A DNA stretch of 34,199 nucleotides from Coriobacteriia bacterium (lineage in GTDB: Bacteria > Actinomycetota > Coriobacteriia > Coriobacteriales > Eggerthellaceae). Of the stretch, positions 8,301 through 14,613 are shown piece by piece. Both the position numbers and the translations under genes were made by a program. Location: assembly GCA_030523425.1 (NCBI GenBank), contig JAUNIP010000016.1:1-34199 (forward strand). Reading direction: 5' to 3'. How positions within the stretch are numbered: the first letter of the stretch is position 1; every line of letters starts with the position of its first letter. The notes below the pieces were generated by a model, which made no database searches, was not told the origin of the DNA, and was given only the letters and a program-made list of their open reading frames with translations.

Positions 8301-8485
8301 AGCAGGCAGCAGGGCGCCTGATCCGCACCGAACACGACACCGGCGTGCTCATCTTGGCTGACCGTCGCCTGCTGACGAAAAGCTACGGCAAGGCGTTCAT
8401 CAATTCCATGCCCAGCAAAAACGTGAAGGTGCTGACCTGCGCCGAAATTGCCCAAGACATAGCAAACGGCAGGCGGAGCGACTGA
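5396..8485 (+). CDS. dinG: DinG-family helicase with N-terminal DEDDh exonuclease domain and FeS cysteines
   Basis: A 1029-residue two-domain protein. Residues about 54-210 are a DnaQ/PolC-epsilon-type 3'-5' exonuclease with the full DEDDh set: Asp59, Glu61 (DTETTG), Asp144 (GFDHNF), His195 and Asp200. A Pro/Ala-rich linker (about 245-290) follows. The XPD/DinG superfamily-2 helicase begins near 335: Q-motif-like EKRQEQADMA, Walker A GTGVGKS (374-380), DEAH (558-561). Four cysteines, Cys439, Cys504, Cys509 and Cys516, have the spacing of the 4Fe-4S domain in E. coli DinG and XPD. The C-terminal part has SATL, the DSSYNF segment and the QAAGRLIR motif VI. It is expected to unwind 5'-tailed or forked DNA, with nuclease activity possible. 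It heads a likely three-gene unit; its TGA overlaps the next ATG by one base. Confidence 0.92.
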   Translation: MKDPKGSSVEKKQKGIPESLRMFITDGTPDFVCARYASLKAAAQAGHYGVFDENVVVLDTETTGLSFAHDELIQIAAARMVNGEITEWYTTFVNPGKPIPEDITHLTGITDAHVEGAPCPDAALQGLANFVGDAYVVAHNVGFDHNFVTKHPGGYPLLENTWVDSLDLARIALPRLTSHRLLDLVRAFDAPLSTHRADADVEATCAMFRILLAAVDAMPAALVSKIAALAPREEWPTGVVFDYFAQRKQQEGAAAPEVGGEPEVGTSPATVPAPADSSPAPATNVDALFSLRSLRRQAVKDARSKPKEDADELAADPARGISAPDEAMVAAAFNKGGLVGRLYPRFEKRQEQADMAVAVTRAFAASENLVVEAGTGVGKSMAYLLPAALLAKRNNITVGIATKTNALLDQLMYHELPALAEGLGGLTYASLKGFSHYPCLLKVDRLVAEGAKMREVAGKEVSQAPALAGLLSFIEQTVYDDIDTLKIDYRSVPRWLFTTTSHDCLRRKCPYFGTSCFVHGARRQAESADIVVTNHTLMFCDLKADGGLLPTARHWVIDEAHGAETEARRAFSLTLAAEDILRVANRLRTTEPARNPFVRAERVVAGSCGEEAQTLLYALTAKAKAAGESFAETGLDFVKHMKDLLYFDQAKRGKGYEIFELWINDQVRNSATFSTLAGKGRNLCEALDKLIRAAQDVVAYLEDFDEASNVQRDIASLTMNCKDLLSAAEVVLGPARDEFAYSATLNRKKDKVGERLEALLVNVSSELDERLYQRTHSIIFASATLTVNNAFSAFEQALGLNASEHARARTLKLDSSYNFDKNMTVYIPSDLPEPNDLAYLPALQHFLRVVHVAQGGSMLTLFTNRKEMESCFDQVNPALKEAGLRLVCQKWGVSVKGLRDDFLKDESLSLFALKSFWEGFDAPGSTLRGVIIPKLPFAKPSDPLSCERATRDDNAWRHYVLPAAVIETKQAAGRLIRTEHDTGVLILADRRLLTKSYGKAFINSMPSKNVKVLTCAEIAQDIANGRRSD

Positions 8486-9909
8486 TGGCGCTGTTCGGCA
8501 AAAAAGGCAGCCTGTCGAAGGGCGCCCACATCAAGCGCGGCACGCAGGGGTCCTCCAACGAAGTTTCCTTGAGCGTGCTTGACGCCGCGCGTGATGTGTT
8601 AGACGCCGAACAAGGCGAAGCCCCTCGTCAGAAGCTAGGCGAAATCAGCCTGTTCACCCTAGACGGCAACGAATCCAGCAACATAGCGGTTTCCAGCAGC
8701 GCCGTTTCGGGCCTGAGCCTCCAAGAAGGCGAATCTTCCGGCACCGGCCTTTCGCAGCCTGCCGCCGCGCCTACTGCCGCCGCGCCAGCTGCGCCGGCCG
8801 AGGACGCCCGCGCGCGCAAGCAGGCAGCAAAGCAGGCCAAGCGCGAAGCGAAGGCCCAGGCCGCGCAGCTGCGGGCCCAAGCCGAAGCTGCAAGCTTGGG
8901 CCGCCACGCCAAGCCCCGCACCGAAAAAAGCATTGCGAGCATGCCCCAGCAGGGCATGGAACAGCGCGTGGTGCAGAAAAAGGCACGCCGCCGGGTTCAG
9001 CGTGCGGCACTGATAGGTGGCTTGGTGCTGGTGGTGGCAATCGCGTGCGCCGTGGCGGGGTATTTCCTGCACCAAAACAGCCTTGAACAGCAAAAACACG
9101 TGGCCGTGTTAGACCAGGCGCTGGCCCAAATAGAAGCAGCGGACGAAACGTTGGTACAGCTGAGCAACGTGTTGGCCATGCCCAACGAAGAAGGCGCCGT
9201 TGAAACCCTGCAAAGCCTGCAGACCAGCCTTCCGCAGACCAAGCTGACGCTGCAGCGCGCCCAGTCGCTGCTGCAACAAGGCGCCGCGGGCCTGCAAAAC
9301 GAAGTGGACAAGGAAGCCGCCGTGCAGGCCGGCAAGGCCATAGAGGCGCGGCAGGGCATGTGCGACAGCGGGTTGGTGCTGGTGGGCGCCCTGCTGACGG
9401 AAAAGCAAGAAGCGGCCACGGTCAACGCGGCCTGGGAGGACCTGCTGAAAGCCGACGCGCAAGCCCGCGAAAACGCCACGCTGCTGCTTGACCCCACCGA
9501 AGAAAACCTGAACAAGGCAACCGAAGGCATAACCGAGGTCATTTCGGCCTTCCAGCAGGTGCAATACGTAATGACCACGCTAAACCAAACGGCCACCTAT
9601 GCAGACATGGCCCCGTATCTTTCTTACTTGGACGCGCGCCTGACGGCCCTTGACCACGCAAAAGCCGCCATAGAGGCCCTGAAGGTGGAAGACCTGGACG
9701 TGGCCCGCGCCGAACAAGACGCCTATTCCAAGGCAGACGCCGAAGCCACCGATTGGGCCTTGAAGCTGCCCAGCAATCCTTCTGCGCCCATAGAGGAGGC
9801 CTATACCGTGGATGTGGCCCCCACGGTGGAAACCTACACCCAGCAGCGCAACGCCGCTGGCAGTGCCGACGATACCTTGCGCAGTTACTACAGTTCTGCT
9901 GCAAAATAG
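8485..9909 (+). CDS. Membrane-anchored helical protein of unknown function
   Basis: A 474-residue protein, not recognised. Its ATG shares one base with the dinG stop, so translation is coupled. Residues 1-90 are mixed and contain two short repeats of the form SLSVLD/SLFTLD. Residues 90-140 are Ala/Pro and then Ala/Lys/Arg/Gln-rich and likely helical. A basic stretch (KKARRRVQR, 165-173) precedes a single transmembrane helix (about 174-195), giving an N-in topology. Residues 200-470 are outside and almost entirely helical, with regular Ala/Leu/Gln/Glu patterning suggesting a long bundle or coiled coil. No enzyme motif is visible. The following gene is also a membrane protein with long low-complexity segments, so the two may act together. 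Confidence 0.85.
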   Translation: MALFGKKGSLSKGAHIKRGTQGSSNEVSLSVLDAARDVLDAEQGEAPRQKLGEISLFTLDGNESSNIAVSSSAVSGLSLQEGESSGTGLSQPAAAPTAAAPAAPAEDARARKQAAKQAKREAKAQAAQLRAQAEAASLGRHAKPRTEKSIASMPQQGMEQRVVQKKARRRVQRAALIGGLVLVVAIACAVAGYFLHQNSLEQQKHVAVLDQALAQIEAADETLVQLSNVLAMPNEEGAVETLQSLQTSLPQTKLTLQRAQSLLQQGAAGLQNEVDKEAAVQAGKAIEARQGMCDSGLVLVGALLTEKQEAATVNAAWEDLLKADAQARENATLLLDPTEENLNKATEGITEVISAFQQVQYVMTTLNQTATYADMAPYLSYLDARLTALDHAKAAIEALKVEDLDVARAEQDAYSKADAEATDWALKLPSNPSAPIEEAYTVDVAPTVETYTQQRNAAGSADDTLRSYYSSAAK

Positions 9910-9911
9910 CG

Positions 9912-9954
9912 TATACTGTTCATTACATGTGTCTACGGACCGTTGGACACGTGT
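9912..9954 (+). promoter_or_regulatory. Possible promoter and leader hairpin before the M28-like gene
   Basis: TATACT at 9912-9917 is a good -10, starting two bases after the preceding stop; the -35 is weak. The leader then contains a 9-bp stem, ACATGTGTC (9925-9933) with GACACGTGT (9946-9954), one G-T pair, with a small inner CGG/CCG pairing. This suggests the next gene can be transcribed separately from dinG. Confidence 0.4.
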
Positions 9955-9985
9955 GCCTATTATCAGAAAAACGAAAGGCAAACCA

Positions 9986-12900
9986 ATGCCGAACATGATT
10001 GATCACGTAACGTATCTGGCGCAAGAAATAGGGCCGCGACCTGCGGGAACAGAAGAAGAGCAGCAAGCGGCGCTGTACATACAGGAAAGCTTCCAGAAAC
10101 AAACCCAGCTTCCTGCCGAAATTGAAGAATTCGACGGTGCAACGGGCAACTGCACCACGCCGTTGGTGTGGGCCGCGCTTTCCTTGGTGGGCGCGCTGCT
10201 GTTCATGATCACGTCCGCATTGGCCATCCCCGGGCTTATCTTGGCCTTGTTGGGTGCCGTGCTGTTTGTGTGCGAATTCCTGGACAAGCCGCTGATTTCA
10301 CGTTTCTTGCGCAGGGGCATAAGCCAAAACGTGATTGCGAAGTACAAGCCGGAAGTAGAAACGGCCGACGTGCGCGGCCGCAAGCGCAAGATTGTGGTGG
10401 TGGCGCGCTACGACAGCGGCAAGGTTCGCCCGGAACTGAAGCCCGCCCTTCTGAAGGGTCTGGGCATTGCCGGGCGCGTGTCCGGCTGGGCCACCGTGTT
10501 TTTGTTTGTGTGGCTGGTCATCCGCGCTATTTTCGCGCTGAACCCCGAAGGCGGCGCGGCCATCTTCTTCAACGTGGTCACCATTGTGGCCATGCTGTGC
10601 GTGGCCTTGCCGCTGGTGCTGAAGCTGCTGTCCCAGACGGCCGCCTACAACGACGGCGCTAATTCCAGCGCCGCTGGCCCCGCCGTGATGCTGGAAGTTG
10701 CCCAGCGCGTGGCGGAAAGCGCGTTCTATGTTCCCGAATTCGACGAAAGCCAGCAGCCTGTGGTGCACGGCGAACAGGAAGCCTACGACCAGGGGCTGGT
10801 GCCGGAAGGTGCCCAGCTTGCCTACCAGGTTGCGCCCACGTCGGACGCCGCGACCGAGGCGGCGCCGGAAGCCGCCCCGGCTACGATTTCGCGAGCACTC
10901 AGCGCTGCTGAAACGGCCACGTTCAAGCCAGTAGACGTTGAGCCGGCCGCTGTGCCTGCCGCGGGGGAGGGCGCTGCCGAAGCGCCCACGTCCAACGTGG
11001 TGGCTGTGGCTTCGGCTTTAGGTGCGGCTTCCATGACCGCTGCCGCTGCTGCGGCCCCTGCCCCGGCTGCTCCCGCGTATGACGCCCCCGCTGCGTCCGC
11101 GGAAGACGACGTTCCTTCTTGGTTCAAGTCTGCCCAGGCCAAGGCCAAAAAGACCGGCGATGATTCAAACATCCAGCGTTCCCGCTACGCCGACGCGTTA
11201 GAAGCGGGCTTGCAGCGCCAAGCCGAAGCGCAGGCTGCCGCCGAAGCTGCCGCGCAAGCCGCCGCCCAGGCCGAAGCCGCTGCCCAGGCTGCCGCGGCCG
11301 CCGAAGAGCAGGCCGCTGCCCAGGCTGCCGCCGAAGCTGCCGCGGCCGCCGAAGCTGCTGCCCAGGCTGCACCCGCACAAGCCCAGCCCGACGCCCAGTC
11401 TGTTAGCGAAATGCCGCAAGGGCACGTGGCGGAAGGGGAAGACATTCTTTCTTCGGTGCTCATCGAAAGCGTGGGCGACATTCCCACGGCTCCCGAAGTC
11501 AAGCTGCCCGCCTTCTTGAGCGGCGAAATGCGGCAGCTGCGCGACGGCGACCGCGTGACCGTAAGCGCGTACGCCGAAGAACAAGACGACCAGCCTTCCG
11601 AAGCGGTGGACGACTTCATCGACTTCGAAGAGCAAGATGCTGCGCCTAAGCCCACTCGTGCGCCGGTGGTACTGCCGGACGTGTTCGCAACCAACCTGGC
11701 GCCGCTTGAGGAAATGAAGCAGCAGCGGGCTCCCTTGGCGGACGCCGCCGCGGCATCTGATGGCAAGGTGGCGGCAAAGGGCCTGTTGAACATGCTGCCC
11801 ACCATCGGCGCAGAAGAAGGCGAGGCTGCGGGTGAAACCGCGGACAGGCCTTCGCTGGTGCTGCCTTCGCTTTCCGGCGCCATGCCCAGCGTTTCTGCTG
11901 GCGGGTCGGGTTCTGCCGGCATGACGGGGTCGTTTGCCCCGGTGGCAGAAACGTTGGTGGTTGAGGCTGAACAGGAAGAAGAGGACCTGTTCATCGACGA
12001 CGCCGACGATTCCGCTTTTGAAGAGAACTTCACGGAATCGGGTGCTTATGCCGGCCCGGATTACGTGGACATGCCGCGTTCCCGCTTCGGCGGCTTCTTT
12101 GGTCGCTTCCGCAAGAAGAAGACCCCCGACTACGTGGCGCCCGTTGCCCCCGCACCACAGGACTTCGTGCAGGTGAGCGAACAGGACTTCGCGGAGTCGG
12201 CGGACAGCTGGGGCGATGGCGGCTGGGATGCCGGTGCCACCACGGCTTTCGACAATTCTGCCATCCGCACCGAAGGGCTGCGCGAAGAAGACTTTGATGA
12301 TTACGACTACCAAGACCACTTCAGCGAGCAAGAAGACGATGGCTTTGACGATTACGCGCCGCGCCGGTGGGAAGGCGGTGCCTTCTCCAACATGAAGGAC
12401 CGGCTGCCGTTTGGCAAGAAAGACGAAGCGCAGGACCCGCAGGAATACGATGACCAGGGCGTTTACGACCCACAGTACGACGACCAAGCATACGCGGACG
12501 GCGACTACGCCGACCCCTACCAGCAAGACGCCTACTACGACGACCAGCCGTATGAGCAGCCGGACGACCAGTTTGTGCCCGAGCTCGAGCCCGAGCCCGA
12601 AAGCCGTGGACGTAGGTCCCGCCGTTCTGACGGGTCCGGTGAAAGCGCCGGCGGTCGTACGCGCAGGCCGTACCGCAGCGAATTCGCAGGCCTGGGCTTA
12701 AACCTTTCGGCTGAAGCCTTTGCCGACGACCAGCAGGCGGTTGCCCAGTTCCAAAACCCCGCCATCCAAAAGGAAGTGTGGTTTGTGGCCTTGGGGTCTG
12801 ACCTGGACGGCAATGCCGGCATGAAGGCCTTCATAGACGCGCATCACGACGAGCTGCGCGGCGCCATCATCATAGAGCTTGACAGCGTGGGGTCCGGCCG

Positions 12901-13201
12901 CCTTTCGCTGGTGTCGCCCGAAGGGTCGCTGAAGGCCGTGCAGTCGTCTTCGCGCATGAAGCGCTTTGTGCGCAAGGCTTCCCAGGTGCTAGGCATCAGT
13001 GTTCCCACCGTGGCTATGACCTGGAACGACAGCGCCACGTCCTACGCCAACGCCCACGGCTGCCAAGCCATGCACGTTGCAGGCATGGAAGGCGCAAAGC
13101 CGGCGCTGTTCGGTGAAGCCGCCGACGTGGCCGAAAACGTAGACCAGCGCACCCTAGAAGAAGCCAGCGACTTCATAATGGAGCTGCTTCGCTCTATTTA
13201 A
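9986..13201 (+). CDS. Large membrane protein with degenerate M28-peptidase-like frame and giant low-complexity insert
   Basis: A 1071-residue protein. ATG 9986 follows GAAAGG; the longer open frame overlaps the upstream gene and has no ribosome site. The N-terminus (HVTYLAQEIGPRPAGTEEE, 7-25) matches the start of M28 aminopeptidases. Four hydrophobic helices lie at about 60-78, 81-99, 167-185 and 191-214. VVVARYDSG (138-145) and NDGANSSAAG (222-231) sit where M28 enzymes have HYDS and DDNASG. The frame resumes at about 930 (VWFVALGSDLDGNAG, IIIELDSVGSG, TWNDSATSYA, final helix). Usual metal ligands are altered: His to Arg in HYDS, His to Ser in SDH, and no His before AADVAENVD. Between about 245 and 925 is a disordered Ala-rich, then Asp/Glu/Tyr-rich insert, including an Ala/Gln/Glu block at about 405-470. 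Likely a non-catalytic membrane scaffold; function unknown. Confidence 0.8.
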   Translation: MPNMIDHVTYLAQEIGPRPAGTEEEQQAALYIQESFQKQTQLPAEIEEFDGATGNCTTPLVWAALSLVGALLFMITSALAIPGLILALLGAVLFVCEFLDKPLISRFLRRGISQNVIAKYKPEVETADVRGRKRKIVVVARYDSGKVRPELKPALLKGLGIAGRVSGWATVFLFVWLVIRAIFALNPEGGAAIFFNVVTIVAMLCVALPLVLKLLSQTAAYNDGANSSAAGPAVMLEVAQRVAESAFYVPEFDESQQPVVHGEQEAYDQGLVPEGAQLAYQVAPTSDAATEAAPEAAPATISRALSAAETATFKPVDVEPAAVPAAGEGAAEAPTSNVVAVASALGAASMTAAAAAAPAPAAPAYDAPAASAEDDVPSWFKSAQAKAKKTGDDSNIQRSRYADALEAGLQRQAEAQAAAEAAAQAAAQAEAAAQAAAAAEEQAAAQAAAEAAAAAEAAAQAAPAQAQPDAQSVSEMPQGHVAEGEDILSSVLIESVGDIPTAPEVKLPAFLSGEMRQLRDGDRVTVSAYAEEQDDQPSEAVDDFIDFEEQDAAPKPTRAPVVLPDVFATNLAPLEEMKQQRAPLADAAAASDGKVAAKGLLNMLPTIGAEEGEAAGETADRPSLVLPSLSGAMPSVSAGGSGSAGMTGSFAPVAETLVVEAEQEEEDLFIDDADDSAFEENFTESGAYAGPDYVDMPRSRFGGFFGRFRKKKTPDYVAPVAPAPQDFVQVSEQDFAESADSWGDGGWDAGATTAFDNSAIRTEGLREEDFDDYDYQDHFSEQEDDGFDDYAPRRWEGGAFSNMKDRLPFGKKDEAQDPQEYDDQGVYDPQYDDQAYADGDYADPYQQDAYYDDQPYEQPDDQFVPELEPEPESRGRRSRRSDGSGESAGGRTRRPYRSEFAGLGLNLSAEAFADDQQAVAQFQNPAIQKEVWFVALGSDLDGNAGMKAFIDAHHDELRGAIIIELDSVGSGRLSLVSPEGSLKAVQSSSRMKRFVRKASQVLGISVPTVAMTWNDSATSYANAHGCQAMHVAGMEGAKPALFGEAADVAENVDQRTLEEASDFIMELLRSI
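11200..11400 (+). repeat. Alanine-rich degenerate triplet repeat inside the M28-like gene
   Basis: About 200 bases consist of reiterated GCC/GCT-GAA-CAG codons, encoding AEAQAAAEAAAQAAAQAEAA-type sequence over about 65 residues. Units such as GCTGCCGCCGAAGCTGC recur several times, so slippage or recombination could change the length. The protein segment is expected to form a long Ala-rich helix. Confidence 0.75.
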
Positions 13202-13251
13202 AGAGTTGCGCTCACTGACTTTGCCAACAATGGGGGAAGTAATCATTTCGG

Positions 13252-13289
13252 AAAAGACGACAAGTGACCCGGGCTCTTGTCGTCTTTTT
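13252..13289 (+). terminator. Intrinsic terminator after the M28-like gene
   Basis: AAAAGACGACAAG (13252-13264) pairs perfectly with CTTGTCGTCTTTT (13276-13288) around an 11-base loop, and the right arm ends in a run of five T. It separates the dinG block from the tRNA genes. Confidence 0.9.
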
Positions 13290-13297
13290 CACGCCCC

Positions 13298-13326
13298 TTG
13301 CAAGTGGGGGGTTGCTTCTTTATAAT
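13298..13326 (+). promoter_or_regulatory. tRNA-Gly promoter
   Basis: TTGCAA (13298-13303), a 17-base spacer and a perfect TATAAT (13321-13326). The start would be near 13333, about 22 bases before the mature tRNA 5' end. Confidence 0.85.
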
Positions 13327-13354
13327 CTAGCGGCGTCAGCAGATGCTGCTATGA

Positions 13355-13429
13355 GCGGGTATCGCCAAGTGGTAAGGCAATGGCTTCCCAAGCCATCATT
13401 CGCGGGTTCGAGTCCCGTTACCCGCTCCA
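13355..13429 (+). tRNA. tRNA-Gly (anticodon CCC)
   Basis: A full cloverleaf can be drawn. The acceptor stem is GCGGGTA (13355-13361) with TACCCGC (13419-13425). The D arm is GCCAAGTGGTAAGGC. The anticodon stem ATGGC/GCCAT encloses the loop TTCCCAA, giving anticodon CCC for the codon GGG. The T arm is CGGG-TTCGAGT-CCCG. The CCA end is encoded (13427-13429). Confidence 0.96.
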
Positions 13430-13446
13430 TTTTTTCAAACTTTTCA

Positions 13447-13475
13447 TTGACAGGGGTGTTTTTGCGCGTCATAAT
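13447..13475 (+). promoter_or_regulatory. tRNA-Arg promoter
   Basis: A perfect -35 TTGACA (13447-13452), a 17-base spacer and CATAAT (13470-13475). The start would be near 13482, 13 bases before the tRNA. The two tRNA genes therefore have separate promoters. Confidence 0.85.
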
Positions 13476-13494
13476 GTCTGACGCTGCATTTAAC

Positions 13495-13571
13495 GCGCCA
13501 TTACCTCAGCTGGATAGAGGGACTGACTACGAATCAGTACGTCGGGGGTTCGAATCCCTCATGGCGCACCA
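13495..13571 (+). tRNA. tRNA-Arg (anticodon ACG)
   Basis: The acceptor stem is GCGCCAT (13495-13501) with ATGGCGC (13561-13567), followed by A and encoded CCA. The anticodon stem ACTGA/TCAGT encloses CTACGAA, giving anticodon ACG; A34 would normally be edited to inosine to read CGU, CGC and CGA. The T arm contains GTTCGAAT. The D arm contains CCTCAGCTGGATAGAGG. Confidence 0.96.
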
Positions 13572-13581
13572 GGCATTTACG

Positions 13582-13622
13582 CAGGTCAGAAGCTTATAAA
13601 ACTTCTGGCCTGTTTTCTTTTC
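13582..13622 (+). terminator. Intrinsic terminator after tRNA-Arg
   Basis: CAGGTCAGAAG (13582-13592) pairs with CTTCTGGCCTG (13602-13612), with one G-T pair, around a 9-base A+T-rich loop. It is followed by TTTTCTTTT. Confidence 0.92.
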
Positions 13623-13753
13623 CAAGGCGGATTCTGCCAAATTTCTGCAAACGATCCCAGACACGCGCCTTTTCTTCGCAGGGAATGCCCTTTGTTTTCG
13701 CGCACCACATGACGAATGGGGGCAACTGTGGTATGGTGTGCGGTGGATTGTTC

Positions 13754-13787
13754 TCGAAAGGCAGCGCTTTGTGCGCCGCGCTTTCGA
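13754..13787 (+). other. Leader hairpin before the LytTR regulator
   Basis: TCGAAAG (13754-13760) pairs with CTTTCGA (13781-13787), and GCGC with GCGC inside, closing a TTTGT loop with an internal bulge. It lies 15 bases before the ribosome site. A TGG-TATGGT (13729-13737) just upstream is a weak extended -10 candidate. A regulatory role is unproven. Confidence 0.35.
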
Positions 13788-13813
13788 AGAAGATAAACAA
13801 CAGGAGAAGAAGT

Positions 13814-14545
13814 ATGAGCTTAGATTCAACGTTGCTGAAAGCCATAATCGTTGATGACGAAGCGCCTGCCCGGTCGGAACTGCGGTTCCTGCTAGACGAA
13901 ATTGGTCAGACAGACGTGGTGGCGGAAGCTGCCAGCGTCCGCGAGGCCATTGAGAAGCTGAAGGAATATCCGTGCGACGTCATGTTCTTGGACGTGAACA
14001 TGCCGGAAGCCACGGGCTTGCAGCTGGCAGATGCCCTGCAGCACCTGAAGTTCCCGCCCGCGGTGGTGTTCGTTACCGCCTACAGCGAATTCGCGTTGGA
14101 AGCTTTCAAGGTGAACGCCATCGATTACCTGGTGAAACCGGTGGAAACCGACCGCCTGGAGCAGGCCATTGCGCGCGTGACCGAACACGTGACGCTGCAT
14201 GCGAAGGCCCAGCGGTCCGAACGTATCCCGGTGGAAAAGGCCGGCAAGAAGATTTTGATCAACGTGGACAAAATCCGCTTCGTGATGGCGCGTGACGACT
14301 ATGCGTACCTGCAAACGGACACCGACCGCTTCTTCAGCACCGTCAGCTTGGCCCACCTGGAAAAACGCCTGGAAGGCCACGGCTTCTTCCGTGTGCATCG
14401 CGGCTACCTGGTGAACCTTTCGCTGGTGGAAGAAGTGGAGGCCGTTTCCGGCGGCACCTTGCTGCTGACGCTTAACCAAGTCGACGAAAAAATACCCGTT
14501 TCGCGCCGCCGCGTTTCTGCCTTGAAAAAGGCCCTGGGCATTTAG
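13814..14545 (+). CDS. LytTR-family response regulator (orphan)
   Basis: A 243-residue cytoplasmic transcription regulator of the LytR/AgrA type. ATG 13814 has AGGAG 7 bases upstream. The receiver domain (about 8-125) has the acidic pair Asp14/Asp15, phospho-acceptor Asp60 (MFLDVNMP), Thr88 and Lys108. The LytTR DNA-binding domain (about 137-243) contains KILINVDKIRFVMARDDYAYL and the conserved FFRVHRGYLVNL segment. Such regulators normally pair with a multi-pass membrane histidine kinase in the same operon, but none is encoded nearby, so the partner is elsewhere or absent. The neighbours are tRNA genes upstream and pgi downstream, which give no hint of target genes. Confidence 0.93.
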   Translation: MSLDSTLLKAIIVDDEAPARSELRFLLDEIGQTDVVAEAASVREAIEKLKEYPCDVMFLDVNMPEATGLQLADALQHLKFPPAVVFVTAYSEFALEAFKVNAIDYLVKPVETDRLEQAIARVTEHVTLHAKAQRSERIPVEKAGKKILINVDKIRFVMARDDYAYLQTDTDRFFSTVSLAHLEKRLEGHGFFRVHRGYLVNLSLVEEVEAVSGGTLLLTLNQVDEKIPVSRRRVSALKKALGI

Positions 14546-14571
14546 GCGCAACAGGGGGCACCACAGGTAAA

Positions 14572-14593
14572 AAGGGCGCTTGAGGGCGCCCTT
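14572..14593. other. Hairpin between the LytTR gene and pgi
   Basis: AAGGGCGC (14572-14579) pairs perfectly with GCGCCCTT (14586-14593) around TTGAGG. No T-tract follows. It could end the upstream transcript or structure the pgi leader; the sequence does not decide. Confidence 0.4.
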
Positions 14594-14613
14594 GCTGGTA
14601 TAAAGGAGGACTC

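Noticed and set aside
14596-14604. TGG-TATAAA as an extended -10 promoter for pgi
   Set aside because: The start would fall about 3 bases before the ATG, downstream of the strong ribosome site AAAGGAGG, which would then be useless; likely chance overlap.
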